Below are positions 7,496 to 16,369 of a stretch of DNA of 34,037 bases, piece after piece. A program made the translations under genes and the position numbers. The first letter of the stretch is position 1; every line of letters begins with the position of its first letter. Under the pieces are notes generated by a model. The model was not told where the DNA came from. It did not search any database and saw nothing but the letters and a program-made list of their open reading frames with translations. The stretch is from contig PATE01000031.1 in assembly GCA_002712305.1 (NCBI GenBank), positions 13,688 to 47,724 of the forward strand, in the 5' to 3' direction. The DNA comes from Gemmatimonadota bacterium. GTDB taxonomy: Bacteria > Latescibacterota > UBA2968 > UBA8231.

Positions 7496-8558
7496 TACCC
7501 ACACCTTACGATGGTGTGATGAAGACGGCGGTTGGCTCGAGCTTCTCGACCAGACCTTGCTGCCCCAACAGATCCAGTTTATCGAGTGTCGCGACGTCGA
7601 GACCGTTGCCGAGGCCATAGAGATGCTGCGTGTACGCGGCGCTCCTGCCATCGGCGTGGCCGCCGCCTATGGCGTTGTCGTCAGTGCACGGCGCGCCCTG
7701 TCCCAGTCAGCGATTGAGTTTCGCCAGAGCATCGAGCGAGACATTGAGCGACTCGCCGCAACCCGACCTACAGCGGTCAATCTATTCTGGGCCCTTGAGC
7801 AGATGCGTTCAGCTCTCGATCACGTGAGTGGTGACAATCAAGCCGTGAGCGATCAACTCCTGGCCGCCGCTCACGGGGTGTGTGAGGATGACAAAAACCT
7901 GTGTCAGCGCATGGGAATGCACGGTGCGGACCTGATCAGGGATGGATCGACGATCCTCACACACTGCAACGCAGGGGCTCTGGCGACGGCCGGATGGGGT
8001 ACCGCCCTCGGTGTGATATATGCCGCCGCGGGGCAGGGCAAGACGCTCCGAGTGTATGCAGATGAGACCCGCCCCCTGCTGCAGGGCGCGCGCCTGACTG
8101 CGTGGGAGTTGTCGCAGGCCAATGTAGATGTCACCGTTCTGTGCGATGGAGCCGCAGCGAGTTTGTTTGCCGCTGGCGAGATCGACGCTGTCATCGTCGG
8201 TTCGGACCGCATCGCCGCCAATGGCGACGTGGCCAACAAGATTGGCACGCTGGGTGTGGCCATCCTCGCTCAACAATTCGACGTGGCCTTCTACGTCGCA
8301 GCCCCTACGTCGACCGTTGACCTCGAGTTGGCCTCAGGCGACCTGATCCCGATCGAGCAGCGCGCAGCCTCCGAGGTAACAGAAGGATTTGGACGACGAA
8401 CCGTGCCAGATGGCGTGCAGGTCTACAATCCAGCCTTCGATGTGACCCCCCATCGGTGGGTTTCGGCCATCATCACCGAACACGGTGTAGCCCGTGCCCC
8501 CTTCGAACCGACCTTGCGCGAGTGGGGGACGGCCATTCCCGCAGGCACACAGGCTTGA
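7488..8558 (+). CDS. mtnA: S-methyl-5-thioribose-1-phosphate isomerase
   Basis: Methionine salvage enzyme that converts methylthioribose-1-phosphate to methylthioribulose-1-phosphate. ATG 7488 overlaps the rsfS stop by eight bases and gives 356 residues, the family length; the track start at 7335 is inside rsfS. Signature segments are RGAPAIGVAAAYG (50-62), ILTHCNAGALAT (catalytic Cys160), YADETRPLLQGARLTAWEL (190-208) and VIVGSDRIAANGDVANKIGT (catalytic Asp240). The position of both catalytic residues and PAFDVTPHRWVSAIITEHG near the end separate it from eIF2B-like paralogues. No other methionine salvage gene is in the window, so it rides in an rsfS/cell-wall operon. Confidence 0.95.
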   Translation: MTDTHTLRWCDEDGGWLELLDQTLLPQQIQFIECRDVETVAEAIEMLRVRGAPAIGVAAAYGVVVSARRALSQSAIEFRQSIERDIERLAATRPTAVNLFWALEQMRSALDHVSGDNQAVSDQLLAAAHGVCEDDKNLCQRMGMHGADLIRDGSTILTHCNAGALATAGWGTALGVIYAAAGQGKTLRVYADETRPLLQGARLTAWELSQANVDVTVLCDGAAASLFAAGEIDAVIVGSDRIAANGDVANKIGTLGVAILAQQFDVAFYVAAPTSTVDLELASGDLIPIEQRAASEVTEGFGRRTVPDGVQVYNPAFDVTPHRWVSAIITEHGVARAPFEPTLREWGTAIPAGTQA

Positions 8559-8563
8559 TACGG

Positions 8564-9385
8564 ATGACTCGCCGCTTCCTCCTATCGACAGCCGCGCTGC
8601 TGTGTTGTCTGACAGGTGCTGTGTCTGCCCAGAATGACGGTGACGGACGCGACTTTGTGGTGATCGAAGAATCATTCGATCCAGCTCGGTTTCGCGACGA
8701 CCTGCTATTGATCGAACCCGTCTTCGCGCCGCCTGTCGTGCAAACTGCACCGATAACCCCCCCCGTGGAAGCGGATACATTTTCGCTCATCGTTCATCGT
8801 GTCCAGGTCATCGCCCTGAGCCGTGTCGATGGAGCCCGGGAAGTAGCTCAGCAACTTTCGCGACGACTGAACGTCCCAGTGGACGTCGTTCCTCAGGGAG
8901 ACCTGCACGCGGTTCGAGCGGGGCTCTTCCGTGAGGCCGAACAAGCGGGCCTGCTGCGCGGACGAATTGCCCTGCTCAGCGACGACTATGCGGGGGCGTA
9001 CGTGATGACGGACAGCCTGACGGCTGCGGCCACCGATCGTCCTGGATTTGATATGTTGCCTCCTGCCGAGATCCCCGTCTCACGGGCTCCGGAGAAAGAG
9101 GAACTACCCGTCGAATTGGTGCGAACCTTCGGGTGGAGAGTGCTTCTCGGACAATTCCGCGATCACGGCGAAGCGGTCAGTTTCCAACGCTCCGCCATGC
9201 GTCGTCTTCGCCGCGAAGATGTGGACATCCAGTTCCAGGCACCCTGGTACAAAGTCCTGGTTGGCAATTTCCGCCAGGAAACCGACTCACAGCGACTCGT
9301 CGAGCGCGTTCGAGCTCACTACCGCAATGCCACCAAGACGCGGGGTGAGGTGTTCTTGCCGAAAGAAGAGGTCAACAGCTTTTGA
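8564..9385 (+). CDS. Exported protein with two SPOR-like domains
   Basis: 273 residues from ATG 8564, with GATACGG just upstream and a clean signal peptide (MTRRFLLSTAALLCCLTGAVSAQ); the track start at 8456 lies within mtnA. Two SPOR-like repeats are visible, about residues 73-145 (SLIVHRVQVIALSRVDGAREVAQQL) and 188-255 (FGWRVLLGQFRDHGEAVSFQRSAMR ... YKVLVGNFRQETDSQRLVERV). SPOR domains bind peptidoglycan lacking stem peptides, often at division sites. Its TGA overlaps the TTG start of a LysM lytic transglycosylase, so the two probably act together in the periplasm, one binding denuded glycan and one cutting it. Confidence 0.8.
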   Translation: MTRRFLLSTAALLCCLTGAVSAQNDGDGRDFVVIEESFDPARFRDDLLLIEPVFAPPVVQTAPITPPVEADTFSLIVHRVQVIALSRVDGAREVAQQLSRRLNVPVDVVPQGDLHAVRAGLFREAEQAGLLRGRIALLSDDYAGAYVMTDSLTAAATDRPGFDMLPPAEIPVSRAPEKEELPVELVRTFGWRVLLGQFRDHGEAVSFQRSAMRRLRREDVDIQFQAPWYKVLVGNFRQETDSQRLVERVRAHYRNATKTRGEVFLPKEEVNSF

Positions 9386-11319
9386 AGCACCTTCTCTGTT
9401 GTCTCGTCGCGGTACAACTGGCGGCCTGTGCCCCCATGATGTCACTGCGCTCGGGGGCTGTGCCATCTCCGAGTGTGGCTGATACACTCCTTGTCGTCGA
9501 TCTCGAGGCAGAGCGGGCCCTGGACGATGCCGTGCTGGCCGCCCGCTGGCGTCTGCTGCGAGCCCTCGACGAGCAGGCCATGGGTCGCTTCGATCCCGCC
9601 CGCCTCGAACTCGATGGTGCATACCATTTGCTGGCGGCAATGGACGACGCACCATCTCTCGACGAGAGTCGCGCAGAATTGCGCCAGGCCGAGGCCGACG
9701 CGGTGGCAGATGCGGTAGAACGGGCCTACATGTCGGTACTACCCCATATCGAGCGACTGTCACCGGACAGCCCACTGACTCTTCTGCTGCGTGAACTCGG
9801 CGAGGAGCATCTCGATCAGCTGCCGCAGGACAAGGTGCCCCTGGTGCGCATTCACCAGGTGTCCCCCGGGTGTGACCTGCCCATCGATGCCAATGAGCGA
9901 GTTGCTGCCAGCATCCATTTCTTCCAGACTCGCGGTCGCGAGACCTGGACAGCCTGGATGCGTCGCTCAGGTCGGTATCGCAATATCATCCTGCCTGTCT
10001 TGCGAGAGGAGAAACTACCAGAGGATCTTCTCTTCCTGTCGATGATCGAGAGTGGATTCAACCCGCGCGCCTACTCTCGTGCCCGGGCAGTCGGTCTGTG
10101 GCAATTCATGGCGTCGACAGGACGACTCGAGGGACTGACCATCGACCACTGGATCGACGAGCGCCGTGATCCGGTGAAGTCGACCCGGGCAGCAGCGCGT
10201 CATCTGCGCCGGCTGTACAAACGGTTCGGCGACTGGCGCCTCGCCGCAGCCGCCTACAACAGCGGCCCTGGGCGAGTGCAGCGTGCCATCGACAAGGCCG
10301 GATCCCGAGATTTCTGGGACCTTGACCTGCCGCGCGAGACACGTAACTACGTCCCCCTTCTCATGGCAGCCGCCGTAATCGCCCAGTCGCCGGAGACCTT
10401 CGGTTTCACCCTACCCGAGCCCGAGGCACCGATCCTGTGGGAGGAAGTGCATCTCAAGCGATTTGTGCACCTGGAAACGGCATCGCGACTGGTCGGACCT
10501 GGTACCGACTTGAAGCATCTGAATCCGGAGTTGAGACGCCCCATCACCCCACCCATGGCAAAGTCGTACCGGCTCAAAGTGCCTCCAGGCACCGGTCGGG
10601 ACCTGCTGGCGAGCTTGGCCGAACTGCCGGCATCAGACCAGCCGGGCGTCTACGAATATTCGGTTCAGCGCGGAGACAATCTGTGGACCATCGGCCGTGC
10701 CTTCGGGGTCTCTTCGACGATGATCGCCGAGGCCAATGGCGTGCGCAACGGACTGATTCGACCTGGACAGACGCTGTTTATCCCCGTGCAGGGTGGCCGG
10801 CCTCCAGCGGACGGTCTCGTACATACCGTGCGCAACGGCGAGTCCTTGTGGACCATCGCGCGACGTTTTGGTACGAGTGTGGCAGACCTGAAGCGCTGGA
10901 ATGGGTTGACCCAGAGCATCATCCGGCCGGATCAGAAGCTGACCGTAGGCAGTCGCCCCACCCAATTGGTCACAGCCAATCGGCGAGTGACGACGACGGA
11001 CAGCCAGGGCCGCATGACTCACGTCGTGCGTGGCGGAGAATCTCTGTGGACCATCTCCCGGCAGTATGAAGTGAAGCTCGATGATCTGCGAGTCTGGAAC
11101 GGGCTGGCCAACGACCTGATCAAGCCGGGCCAGCAGCTCATCGTCAGTGGTGTGGATGAGTCGATCTCGATCTATACCGTCGTTCGTGGTGATACGCTCT
11201 ACAGTATCGCCCGCAAGTTCGGCCTCGACGCCAATGACATTGCGCGCCAGAACAACATGAGTCTCACCTCAACGTTGCTGACGGGCATGGAGTTGCGCAT
11301 CCGTACGGCCATCGAGTGA
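9382..11319 (+). CDS. MltD-like lytic transglycosylase lipoprotein with four LysM domains
   Basis: Cleaves the glycan strands of peptidoglycan to 1,6-anhydro products. TTG 9382 overlaps the previous stop and gives a lipoprotein signal with lipobox LAAC (Cys16). A helical region (about 30-190) precedes the SLT domain (about 200-330), where SMIESGFNPRAYS carries the catalytic Glu (about 223) and LAAAAYNSGPGRV is the second family motif. Four LysM repeats follow at about 425-469, 480-522, 546-588 and 597-641, each starting YSVQRGDNLWTI-like. At 645 residues it is longer than E. coli MltD (about 450), which has fewer LysM units. It lies directly before mreD-mrdA-rodA, which points to a role in elongation or turnover. 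Confidence 0.92.
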   Translation: MKHLLCCLVAVQLAACAPMMSLRSGAVPSPSVADTLLVVDLEAERALDDAVLAARWRLLRALDEQAMGRFDPARLELDGAYHLLAAMDDAPSLDESRAELRQAEADAVADAVERAYMSVLPHIERLSPDSPLTLLLRELGEEHLDQLPQDKVPLVRIHQVSPGCDLPIDANERVAASIHFFQTRGRETWTAWMRRSGRYRNIILPVLREEKLPEDLLFLSMIESGFNPRAYSRARAVGLWQFMASTGRLEGLTIDHWIDERRDPVKSTRAAARHLRRLYKRFGDWRLAAAAYNSGPGRVQRAIDKAGSRDFWDLDLPRETRNYVPLLMAAAVIAQSPETFGFTLPEPEAPILWEEVHLKRFVHLETASRLVGPGTDLKHLNPELRRPITPPMAKSYRLKVPPGTGRDLLASLAELPASDQPGVYEYSVQRGDNLWTIGRAFGVSSTMIAEANGVRNGLIRPGQTLFIPVQGGRPPADGLVHTVRNGESLWTIARRFGTSVADLKRWNGLTQSIIRPDQKLTVGSRPTQLVTANRRVTTTDSQGRMTHVVRGGESLWTISRQYEVKLDDLRVWNGLANDLIKPGQQLIVSGVDESISIYTVVRGDTLYSIARKFGLDANDIARQNNMSLTSTLLTGMELRIRTAIE

Positions 11320-11377
11320 TGGCGTATCGTAGACGAGTGCGGATGACCGGGTCAGTCCATCTGGGGAGGCCTTCCTT

Positions 11378-11863
11378 GTGCTGAGCGCCGTTCGGCATGC
11401 ATTGCTACTGTGCCTGGCCTTCGTGTTGCAGACGACCTGGATCCCCCACATTCAGATCGCAGGTATCGTCCCCGATCTGGTGCTGTTGCTCGTCGTCTTT
11501 ATCGCCCTCACCAGTGGCCACCTGCAGGCGACGATCTTCGGCTTCGCCATCGGTCTTTGCCAGGACACCTTTGCCCCCACCGAACTTGGACTCAACGCCC
11601 TGATCAATGCAGTCGCCGGATTTGGTGTGGGTGTGACACGCGGGAGATTCGTGGCTGATGCCATCCAGGTCCGATTGACGATCCTCACCGTGGCAGTCCT
11701 CGTCCACGATCTGGGCTACTATGTCCTGCACAGCAACTTCCCCATCCTCGATGTTCCCTATCTGATGTTTCGATTCGGCCTTGGCCATGCTGCGTATACG
11801 GCTGCTTTCGGCTTCGTCGTGGCAGGCTTCCTGCGACTGCGACGCGAATTGATTCCTGTCTGA
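11378..11863 (+). CDS. mreD: Rod shape-determining protein MreD
   Basis: Polytopic inner-membrane protein of 161 residues, the family's usual size, almost entirely hydrophobic with about five membrane segments (LLLCLAFVLQTTWIPHIQIAGIVPDLVLLLVVFIAL opens it in the MreD pattern, and GFAIGLCQDTFAPTELGLNALINAVAGFGVG is characteristic). GTG 11378 has GGGGAGG eight bases upstream. It is followed by mrdA and rodA as in the classic mreBCD-mrdA-rodA order. mreB and mreC are not upstream: the preceding gene is the lytic transglycosylase, so the scaffold genes must be elsewhere or lost. Confidence 0.88.
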   Translation: MLSAVRHALLLCLAFVLQTTWIPHIQIAGIVPDLVLLLVVFIALTSGHLQATIFGFAIGLCQDTFAPTELGLNALINAVAGFGVGVTRGRFVADAIQVRLTILTVAVLVHDLGYYVLHSNFPILDVPYLMFRFGLGHAAYTAAFGFVVAGFLRLRRELIPV

Positions 11864-11873
11864 GGTCGATCGA

Positions 11874-13643
11874 GTGGATCCGGAAATTCTCGAAGATTGG
11901 GACCGGCGTCTACGCGGATTGCTGGTCGCTGTCTGTTTGCTCTTCGCCGTTCTGTTTCTGCGTCTCTTCCACCTGCAGATTACCACCGCCGCCGACTATG
12001 CCAAGGAGTCGGAGGACAATCGCATCGCTCAGCGGCGCGTCAAGGCACCGAGGGGTCTGATTGTCGATCGCGATGACGAAGTGCTGGCACGCAACCGTGC
12101 GTCCTACAGCATCAGTCTGATCCGCGGCAGCACCGAGGATGATGCGCGCTCTGTGGCCGCATTGGAAGAAGCCATTGGCGAACCCGTCAGCTACAGCCGC
12201 CGCAGTGCCAGCGTGCGCCTGAAACGGGATGTCGACTTTCAGACCGTCGCCCTGGTAGAGGAGCGTCTGCGCGGCGATGGATTCCCACTGCACGTAGACA
12301 TCGAGCCTCAACGGGACTATCCCTATGGAGAGTTGACGGCCCATATCATCGGCTACATGGGGGAGTTGCGCGAAGAGGAAGCCGCGTCGGCGACCGGCCG
12401 TTATCTGCTCGGGGACTATGTTGGAAAGACGGGGCTCGAGAAGGTCTACGAGGATTCCCTTCGCGGAGTTGACGGTGTGAGTTATGTGGAGATGGATGCT
12501 CGCCTGCGGATCAAGGACGAACACCCCTTCCCCGACCGTGAACAGGCGCCGATACCAGGCCACGACCTGCGCCTGACGCTCGATCTGGATATCCAACGCG
12601 CTGCGGCGCAAGCCATGCCGGACACACTTGCCGGCTCGGTTGTTGCCATCGATGCGCGCACGGGGGCCGTGCTCGCCATGGTCTCACACCCCTCATTCGA
12701 TCCGAATGTGTTCGTCAGTTACCGCGCTCAGGATGAACGACGCCAGATCGTGCAGGACTCCCATCGGCCCCTTCTGAATCGAGCCGTCTCTGGTCTGTAT
12801 CCACCGGGATCTACTCTGAAGCTTGTCGGTGCCGTTGCAGCGCTGGAAGCGGGGATCACGGACACACTTTCGACGTTTGAGGCCTGCGCCGGGTCTCTCC
12901 AGGTGGGGGATGTCGTATTCCGCTGCAACAATCGTGACGGCCATGGTGAACTGAATCTGCTCGACGCGACCGCTTCGAGCTGCAATATCTACTTCAACCA
13001 CCTTGCCTTGATCCTCGGCATTGAGACGTGGCACGAGTATGGCCGTCGTTTTGGGTTTGGGATCTCCACTGGAATCGACCTGGATCCCGAAGAGCAGCCG
13101 GGACTGCTGCCCGATCGACAATATCATATCGAACGCGAGGGCTGGGTGACGGGACACCTGATGAACCTCGTGATCGGTCAGGGATACATGCTCGTGACAC
13201 CGCTGCAGGTGGCCCGCTACGCGGCGGCCCTGGGCAATGGTGGTGTACTGGTGACCCCCCATTTCTATGGTGAAGCGCCACCGACGCAGCAGATTGAAGG
13301 TGTGTCGCCAGAGACCTGGGAAACGGTCAGACTGGGAATGCACCGCGTCGTCTATGGAGAGAATGGCACGGGTCGGCGAGCACGGGTGGCCGGCATCGAA
13401 GTGGCCGGCAAGTCAGGCACGGCCCAAGGGCCGAGAACCAACGACGACGCCTGGTTCGTCGCCTTTGCCCCCTATGATGACCCCCAGATCGCCGTCGCCG
13501 TCGTCGTCGAGGATGGGGGCGGAGGTGGTGCGACGGCTGCGCCGGTGGCGGGAGCGGTCATTCGGGCGTATCTGGAAGATCAAGCACGTCGGCAGCAGGC
13601 GGTCTCCGCCGAAACGCTACAGACACCGGAGCCAGGCTCATGA
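11874..13643 (+). CDS. mrdA: Penicillin-binding protein 2 (peptidoglycan transpeptidase)
   Basis: Class B PBP that cross-links peptidoglycan in the elongasome with RodA. 589 residues from GTG 11874, with GAGG eight bases upstream. One N-terminal membrane helix (LLVAVCLLFAVLFLRLFHLQI, 16-36), the dimerisation/pedestal domain (APRGLIVDRDDEVLARN, 58-74; YPYGELTAHIIGYMG, 149-163), then the transpeptidase with SxxK at 313-316 (PGSTLKL), SxN at 369-371 (SSCNIYF) and KSGT at 513-516 (VAGKSGTAQG). All catalytic motifs are intact. It overlaps rodA by four bases (ATGA). Confidence 0.95.
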   Translation: MDPEILEDWDRRLRGLLVAVCLLFAVLFLRLFHLQITTAADYAKESEDNRIAQRRVKAPRGLIVDRDDEVLARNRASYSISLIRGSTEDDARSVAALEEAIGEPVSYSRRSASVRLKRDVDFQTVALVEERLRGDGFPLHVDIEPQRDYPYGELTAHIIGYMGELREEEAASATGRYLLGDYVGKTGLEKVYEDSLRGVDGVSYVEMDARLRIKDEHPFPDREQAPIPGHDLRLTLDLDIQRAAAQAMPDTLAGSVVAIDARTGAVLAMVSHPSFDPNVFVSYRAQDERRQIVQDSHRPLLNRAVSGLYPPGSTLKLVGAVAALEAGITDTLSTFEACAGSLQVGDVVFRCNNRDGHGELNLLDATASSCNIYFNHLALILGIETWHEYGRRFGFGISTGIDLDPEEQPGLLPDRQYHIEREGWVTGHLMNLVIGQGYMLVTPLQVARYAAALGNGGVLVTPHFYGEAPPTQQIEGVSPETWETVRLGMHRVVYGENGTGRRARVAGIEVAGKSGTAQGPRTNDDAWFVAFAPYDDPQIAVAVVVEDGGGGGATAAPVAGAVIRAYLEDQARRQQAVSAETLQTPEPGS

Positions 13644-14863
13644 AACGAGAGCTGGACCTGAGCCTGCTCGTGGCGGTGGGCATGACGATCATCTTCGGGA
13701 TCACGATGATCTATTCGGCAGCCAGCGGCTCTACGCTCTGGCGATCGCAGGCGATCTACGCCTTTCTCGCCGTCGCCGCCGCCGTGGCGATCGTCTACGT
13801 CCCCGACAAGCTGTTCTACGACCTCACCTACGCGCTCTACGCCTTCGGGTTGTTGACGCTGCTGGCAGTCCTGGCCTTCGGCACGGGCGAACCAGCGCGC
13901 TGGTTGAGTCTGACGCCCGGAGGATCGCTTCGCATTCAGCCATCGGAGTTCGCCAAGATCACGACGGTGATGGCCCTGGCGCGTTTTCTGGGTGATCGGA
14001 GCTCCGAGCAGGTCGTGTCGCCTCGTGCGATCATCGGCGCTGTCGTCATTTCTATGATCCCCATCGCACTCGTGTCGCGGCAGCCAGATCTGGGCACGGC
14101 GGTCTCCTTTGGTGCTCCCTTGATTCCCATGCTCTACTGGGCGGGAATGCGCCCACTTCACATTTTCTTCCTCGTGGCACCCCTGTTGAGCGTCGTCTGC
14201 TCCTTCGAACCGCTGTGGCAGGATCAGGCACCCATCGTTTTTGCCTTGTATATCATCGTCAGTTCCGTGGTCATTCAACTGCTGCTTGCCCGGCTCTGGG
14301 TTACCCTTTCCATGCTGGCAGTGAATCTGTCCGCCGGTCTGGTGACCGTGTATCTGTGGGCCAATTTCCTGCTTGCTTACCAGAAGGCACGTGTACTGAC
14401 CCTGCTCGACCCGGAGCGCGATCCTCTTGGGACAGGGTGGAACATCATCCAGTCGAGAATCGCCATCGGCTCAGGTGGCCCCACGGGCAAAGGGTTCCTG
14501 CAAGGCACACAGACGAAGTATGAGTTCCTTCCGGCGGCTCATACGGACTTCATCTTTTCGGTCATCGGTGAGGAACTCGGCTTCATGGGCGCCGTCTTTG
14601 TATTGGCATTGTTCCTCTTCCTGATCTGGCGCGCTCTCTATATCGGCACGATGGCCAATTCGCGTTTCGCCAGTCTGCTCGCCGTCGGACTTGGATCGAT
14701 CCTTACATTCCATGTCTTCGTCAACGTGGGTATGACCATCGGTGTCATGCCGGTCACGGGCCTGCCTCTCCCATTCCTCAGCTATGGCGGATCATCACTG
14801 ATGACCAACGCTCTCGCCGTCGGGCTGCTGCTTCACATTTACGCCCATCGTCACGAATACTGA
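13640..14863 (+). CDS. rodA: Peptidoglycan glycosyltransferase RodA
   Basis: SEDS-family polymerase that extends glycan strands from lipid II, partner of PBP2. 407 residues with about ten membrane helices. SEDS signatures are present: ARWLSLTPGGSLRIQPSEFAKITTVMALARFL, SRQPDLGTAVSF (with the functionally important Asp), GTGWNIIQSRIAIGSGGPTGKGFLQGTQTKYEFLPAAHTDFIFSVIGEELGF, and GMTIGVMPVTGLPLPFLSYGGSSLMTN near the C-terminus. The start overlaps mrdA (ATGA) and its stop overlaps the next start (TGATG). RodA is preferred over FtsW because of the mreD-mrdA context and the LPAAHTDFIFSVIGEELGF wording. Confidence 0.95.
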   Translation: MKRELDLSLLVAVGMTIIFGITMIYSAASGSTLWRSQAIYAFLAVAAAVAIVYVPDKLFYDLTYALYAFGLLTLLAVLAFGTGEPARWLSLTPGGSLRIQPSEFAKITTVMALARFLGDRSSEQVVSPRAIIGAVVISMIPIALVSRQPDLGTAVSFGAPLIPMLYWAGMRPLHIFFLVAPLLSVVCSFEPLWQDQAPIVFALYIIVSSVVIQLLLARLWVTLSMLAVNLSAGLVTVYLWANFLLAYQKARVLTLLDPERDPLGTGWNIIQSRIAIGSGGPTGKGFLQGTQTKYEFLPAAHTDFIFSVIGEELGFMGAVFVLALFLFLIWRALYIGTMANSRFASLLAVGLGSILTFHVFVNVGMTIGVMPVTGLPLPFLSYGGSSLMTNALAVGLLLHIYAHRHEY

Positions 14864-15957
14864 TGCGACTGCTCATCCGCCTTCGCCGTCAGCAGTGGCT
14901 CCTTGCCGTTTTGGGTGTGTTCGTTGTGCAGAATCACTGTGGAGTGCCGGGCGTCAAGCATGACCAACTCGCCGTGCATCTGCTGGAGAGAGGTCAGTTT
15001 GAGCGCGCTCGCCGCGAAGCGGATCGTGCCCTGCGCGAGGATCCGGATGATGCGGACATGCGTGTCATCGCCGCCCTCGCGGAGGCGAGCCTCGGCAAAT
15101 TCGATGAGAGCGTGGACGCCCTCTCAGATGCACTCCGGCGCAACCCTGCAGATCCTCGGCTGTATGCTGCCCTCCGATCCTTCTGCGACCAACCCGAATG
15201 CGCAGGCCTGGCTGTCACTGCCCTCCAGAGTCTCCAACAGGAGTTGGAGGACAACTGGTATGTGAATGCGAACCTCGGCTGGGCCCTCGCCGCCGCTGGA
15301 GACACGGAGCGCGCTCTGAATCAGCTAGAGGAGGCCGTAGCGAATCTGTCAGCGGATGTGGACGAAACGGAGCAGATCGTCGCCCACCACCAGCTTTCGC
15401 GCCTGTATCTGGACGGTAGCAGGTATGCCGATGCGGCGCGGGTGCTGGAAGGGGCCCTCATCCTTCGTCCTCAGGACCCGCGACTGCTGATCGGGATCGG
15501 TGAATGCCAGCTGCGCCAGGGAGACGAAGAGGGCGCCGAACCCTACTTCAAGCGCGCCCTCGACGCAGCCCCGAATCGGGTGGAAGCAGCTTCCCTCATC
15601 GCTCAGGTTCACTATGCTTCCGGCTTGCCTCGAGGCGCCATCGACTACTACGAAGTGGCCGCCCACGAGCCGACGGTCACGCCGCTGGTGCTCAACAACC
15701 TCGCGTGGACGTACGCCGAGGAGAGCATCGAGCTCGACCGCGCCGAGAGTCTGTCTCTACGCGCGGTGAAGGCGGACGTGGACAATGTCGTTTACCTCGA
15801 CACCTATGCCGAGGTCCTGTTTCGACAGGGCCGGACAGAACGTGCCGTTGCCCTGATGAAACGCGCCATCGAGTTGGAGCCGGAAGGGGGCGAGCACTAC
15901 GAATACCTGCGAGGCCAGCTCGTTCGGTTCGAGGCCAGGATCGCCAGCCTGCCCTAG
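14863..15957 (+). CDS. Exported tetratricopeptide-repeat protein
   Basis: 364 residues. A basic N-terminus and hydrophobic stretch (RLRRQQWLLAVLGVFVVQNHCG) look like a signal or membrane anchor; Cys26 is present but the lipobox is poor. From about residue 35 to the end there are roughly eight TPR units (LERGQFERARREADRALREDPDDADM, LGKFDESVDALSDALRRNPADPRLYA, GWALAAAGDTERALNQLEEAV, LYLDGSRYADAARVLEGALILRPQDP, RQGDEEGAEPYFKRALDAAPN, RQGRTERAVALMKRAIELEPEG). TPR arrays are protein-interaction scaffolds. The one-base overlap with rodA suggests an accessory role in the elongation complex, an inference from position only. It ends the operon run. Confidence 0.8.
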   Translation: MRLLIRLRRQQWLLAVLGVFVVQNHCGVPGVKHDQLAVHLLERGQFERARREADRALREDPDDADMRVIAALAEASLGKFDESVDALSDALRRNPADPRLYAALRSFCDQPECAGLAVTALQSLQQELEDNWYVNANLGWALAAAGDTERALNQLEEAVANLSADVDETEQIVAHHQLSRLYLDGSRYADAARVLEGALILRPQDPRLLIGIGECQLRQGDEEGAEPYFKRALDAAPNRVEAASLIAQVHYASGLPRGAIDYYEVAAHEPTVTPLVLNNLAWTYAEESIELDRAESLSLRAVKADVDNVVYLDTYAEVLFRQGRTERAVALMKRAIELEPEGGEHYEYLRGQLVRFEARIASLP

Positions 15958-15958
15958 A

Positions 15959-16369
15959 TCGATCGCGTGCTGCGGTATCCTCATCCTGGCGGAGCGGTTT
16001 CTCCACCGATATCGCATCGACATGCAACGCTTGCATCTCTGTGGTTTTACGCCCGAAGCGCGCAGTTGGCTTCGGCGCCAGGACTGGCGAGGCAACAATG
16101 TGCGGGAGCTCGACGTGATCGTGAAGCGAGTGGTGCTTCAGTGTGATGACGAGTGGGTGGGCGTCGATGATCTTCGCCGTGCGACGGGTGAATCACTACC
16201 GGTAGGCTCCCACGTGGAAGAGCGGGTCCGCATGGAGGAAGCACTGCACCGTTGCTCTGGCAACATTGCCGCCACCGCTCGCGAACTCGGCCTTAAGCGT
16301 TCGACGCTCTTCGATCGGCTGCGACGTCATCAGATTGATCTGCCTCGGACCTCCGGCAAAGACCCATGA
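15959..16369 (+). pseudogene. 5'-truncated sigma54-dependent activator (AAA+ lid plus Fis-type HTH)
   Basis: The ORF track starts this at ATG 16022 (115 aa), but recognisable NtrC-family sequence reaches further upstream without a start codon: ILILAERFLHRY (from about 15980) matches the LLAEHFLRRY segment of the AAA+ domain, then GFTPEARSWLRRQDWRGNNVRELDVIVKRVVL matches its C-terminal lid. The signature WPGNVREL is written WRGNNVREL, with one extra Asn. A Fis/HTH_8 domain closes the protein (MEEALHRCSGNIAATARELGLKRSTLFDRLRRHQI). The receiver, Walker A, Walker B and GAFTGA parts are missing and the TPR gene ends just before, so this looks like a deletion remnant. The stop still overlaps the methyltransferase start (ATGA), so a short DNA-binding protein may be made. 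Confidence 0.6.

Noticed and set aside
13580-14278. 232-residue minus-strand ORF opposite rodA
   Set aside because: His/Asp/Arg-rich shadow of a membrane-protein gene; the plus frame has all SEDS motifs.
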